Shown here one piece after another: positions 7,469-8,675 of a stretch of 8,675 nucleotides of DNA (position 1 is its first letter; each line of letters opens with the position of its first letter). The translations under genes were made by a program, and so were the position numbers. The DNA is taken from positions 267 through 8,941 of the forward strand of contig MGML01000143.1 of the NCBI GenBank assembly GCA_001796415.1, given 5' to 3'. Below the pieces are notes generated by a model. It made no database searches and was not told the origin of the DNA. It saw only the letters and a program-made list of their open reading frames with translations. The DNA is from Chloroflexi bacterium RBG_13_46_14. Its GTDB lineage: Bacteria > Chloroflexota > Dehalococcoidia > Dehalococcoidales > UBA2162.

Positions 7469-7960
7469 CTACGTCCCGTAGACCATCGAGTCTCTTTTCA
7501 TTTCAAGAAAGAAGAGATGGGTTCGCTCGGCTGAAATAAGCATACCGAACAGGTTTCCGGCGCCGATCTCACTTATCTGCTCTCTGGCATTGGTATAGAA
7601 TTCTATCGAAACCTTCTCGAGTTTGATACCGATATCTATGGCTTCGAGAGCTGTGGCATCCACGGCTTTGTTCGCTACTTCGGGTAATACAAGCCGGCCT
7701 ATCTTCTCTATTTCCTGGGTTATCTCTGTTTTGAAATTACCTTTCCATTCGTGTTTGGAGTAGACTGCCGTATCACCCGCTTTTACTTCCTCTATCATCT
7801 TTATGTGTCCGCGTTCCGCCCTGGCAAGTATCTCGAATATTTCCTTTGCCTCGGGATCCTTCACTTTCGCAGTGGCTTCTTCGTATACTTTTAATCCTTC
7901 CTGTTCCGTCTCTATCGCTTTGTCGAGAATAGCGCTGGCTCTCTCTAAATCTGATGACAT
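7469..7960 (-). CDS. Rubrerythrin/ferritin-like diiron protein without rubredoxin domain
   Basis: This 163-residue, mostly helical protein matches the rubrerythrin-like ferritin fold. The two halves repeat the same ligand pattern. Helix A has E19 seven residues before Y26, followed by AERGH (E49, H52). Helix C has E115 seven residues before Y122, followed by AERTH (E145, H148). Four carboxylates and two histidines fit a diiron centre. The CxxC pairs of a rubredoxin domain are absent, and there is no cysteine at all, so electrons would have to come from a separate partner. Relatives reduce peroxide or handle iron in anaerobes; which applies here cannot be decided from sequence. There is no signal peptide. 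The start is secure: GGAGGTG (7971-7965) lies 4 nt upstream of the ATG. The gene has its own promoter and a likely operator, suggesting stress- or metal-controlled expression. Confidence 0.88.
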   Translation of the reverse strand: MSSDLERASAILDKAIETEQEGLKVYEEATAKVKDPEAKEIFEILARAERGHIKMIEEVKAGDTAVYSKHEWKGNFKTEITQEIEKIGRLVLPEVANKAVDATALEAIDIGIKLEKVSIEFYTNAREQISEIGAGNLFGMLISAERTHLFFLEMKRDSMVYGT

Positions 7961-7981
7961 TTGGCACCTCCGGCCTTTATT

Positions 7982-8004
7982 TTAATACAGTGTATCTGTA
8001 TTAA
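7982..8004. promoter_or_regulatory. Perfect 9-bp inverted repeat, probable operator
   Basis: The arms TTAATACAG (7982-7990) and CTGTATTAA (7996-8004) are exact inverted copies separated by the 5-nt TGTAT. The 23-bp element covers the predicted -10, much of the spacer and the start point of the ferritin-like gene. This is where a dimeric repressor would block RNA polymerase. There is no GC-rich stem with a T-tract, so a terminator for the upstream serine-hydrolase gene is less likely. The regulator is not identifiable from this window. Confidence 0.65.
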
Positions 8005-8017
8005 TCACGTATGTGAA
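7989..8017 (-). promoter_or_regulatory. Putative promoter of the ferritin-like gene
   Basis: On the minus strand a -35 TTCACA (8017-8012, five of six consensus bases) is followed after exactly 17 nt by TACACT (7994-7989, four of six). The start would fall near 7982, with a leader of about 22 nt containing the strong ribosome binding site. An alternative -10, TAAAAT, lies slightly downstream but lacks a good -35. Confidence 0.55.
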
Positions 8018-8044
8018 ACGACTTATGTCACAGTACTATACTAC

Positions 8045-8675
8045 TTATAATAGTGCCTGGTAAACCAGCCGCTCGAAATCCTCCTGGTAGAAATTATCCG
8101 GCATCATCAGGTGGCCGAACGTCTGCGTAAAACAGATTGCGACCAGGTCCTCGCAGGGATCGGCGAAGAAGGTAGTTCCGGCAGCGCCGCCCCAGCCGAA
8201 TGTGCCGGGAGAACGCATTATCGGATCCGGACTGGTTCCAAGGTAAACACCGACTCCCATTCCCACTCCGAATCCGGATTTGAGCAGGGGTATGACCATG
8301 TCGCCGGTGTGGTTCGACGTCATGATTTCCACGGATTTCCTGCTGAGGATTCTCACACTGCCCAGTTCGCCTTCGTTAAGCAGCATCTGGCCGAAACGGG
8401 CGTAATCCGCGGCGGTCGACAGTAATCCGCCCATATCTCCGCCTGCGCCAAACAATACCTTTGGACCCTTAACCTTTTCACTTGTCTCAGCTTTGTCATA
8501 CACGGCCAGGTGCCAGTTACCGCCTTTATGCGAAGGCTGGTAGCATGTCGTGAACCGGTCGAGTTTACCTTCATCAAGGTAGAAGGAAGTATCGTTCATT
8601 CCTAGGGGTTTGAAGATTCGCTCCCGGTAGAATTCTTCGAGTGTTTTTCCGGTGACCTTTTCAATGATTACGCCG
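8045..8675 (-). CDS. Serine hydrolase of the beta-lactamase (class C / EstB) family, partial (N-terminus beyond window)
   Basis: The minus-strand frame is open from the window edge to TAA at 8047-8045 and gives 209 C-terminal residues. An ATG at 8599-8597 is internal: the sequence before it, GVIIEKVTGKTLEEFYRERI then FKPLGM, is a typical conserved stretch of this family and continues off the window. Further family signatures are GAGGDMGGLLSTAADYARF and, near the C-terminus, FGWGGAAGTTFFADP, which occupies the place of the third active-site motif (KTG in class C beta-lactamases). The catalytic SxxK lies outside the window, so activity cannot be judged. Relatives are esterases, D-aminopeptidases and penicillin-binding-protein-like hydrolases; most are not antibiotic-resistance enzymes. 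An 84-nt gap with a promoter separates it from the ferritin-like gene, so co-transcription is not required. Confidence 0.88.
   Translation of the reverse strand, partial: GVIIEKVTGKTLEEFYRERIFKPLGMNDTSFYLDEGKLDRFTTCYQPSHKGGNWHLAVYDKAETSEKVKGPKVLFGAGGDMGGLLSTAADYARFGQMLLNEGELGSVRILSRKSVEIMTSNHTGDMVIPLLKSGFGVGMGVGVYLGTSPDPIMRSPGTFGWGGAAGTTFFADPCEDLVAICFTQTFGHLMMPDNFYQEDFERLVYQALL

Noticed and set aside
7462..7480. GGAC-TAC-GTCC hairpin at the 3' end of the ferritin-like gene as a terminator
   Set aside because: The stem is only 4 bp, overlaps the stop codon, and no T-tract follows on the minus strand.
8012..8032. CRP/FNR-type site: TGTGA (8012-8016) and TCACA (8028-8032)
   Set aside because: The half-sites match, but the spacer is 11 nt rather than 6, so a normal CRP-family dimer would not fit; it also overlaps the -35 and may be coincidence.
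8111..8425. Plus-strand 104-codon frame opposite the serine hydrolase
   Set aside because: The minus strand encodes clear beta-lactamase-fold signatures across the same bases, so this frame is a shadow.

Overview
This window is about 8.7 kb of bacterial chromosome of moderate GC. Its best taxonomic clue is the gene at 2974-3696, a release-factor-like protein of the acVLRF1 family. That family is known mainly from Actinobacteria and Chloroflexi. With the moderate GC, a ferritin-like protein typical of anaerobes, and the cupin and serine-hydrolase neighbours, I infer a Chloroflexota bacterium, possibly Dehalococcoidia. No rRNA or tRNA is present to confirm this.

Layout, left to right. (1) 1-431, minus strand: 5' part of a small cupin protein starting at TTG, cut by the window edge. 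(2) 432-582: divergent intergenic region holding promoters for the cupin gene (minus) and mutS2 (plus). (3) 583-2940, plus: complete mutS2, with MutS-type ATPase, coiled coil, KOW-like and Smr domains. (4) 2974-3696, plus: acVLRF1-type peptidyl-tRNA hydrolase, 33 nt after mutS2, in the same reading frame and without its own ribosome binding site. (5) 3797-7297, plus: a large single-chain restriction-modification enzyme of type ISP/IIG character with its own promoter and ribosome binding site. (6) 7298-7468: a convergent gap with nothing convincing in it. (7) 7469-7960, minus: a rubrerythrin/ferritin-like diiron protein under a promoter overlapped by a perfect 9-bp inverted repeat, a likely operator. 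(8) 8045-8675, minus: 3' part of a serine beta-lactamase-fold hydrolase that continues beyond the window.

The most interesting pairing is mutS2 with acVLRF1. MutS2 in Bacillus has been shown to sense collided ribosomes and help split them, which leaves a large subunit carrying peptidyl-tRNA. VLRF1 proteins (Vms1/ANKZF1 in eukaryotes) release nascent chains from exactly such 60S-peptidyl-tRNA complexes. Finding the two as an apparent two-gene operon suggests a bacterial collision-splitting-plus-peptide-release module. The only barrier between the two reading frames is one TAG codon. The restriction enzyme is a solitary defence gene. Its base composition is uneven along its length, which fits transfer and domain shuffling.
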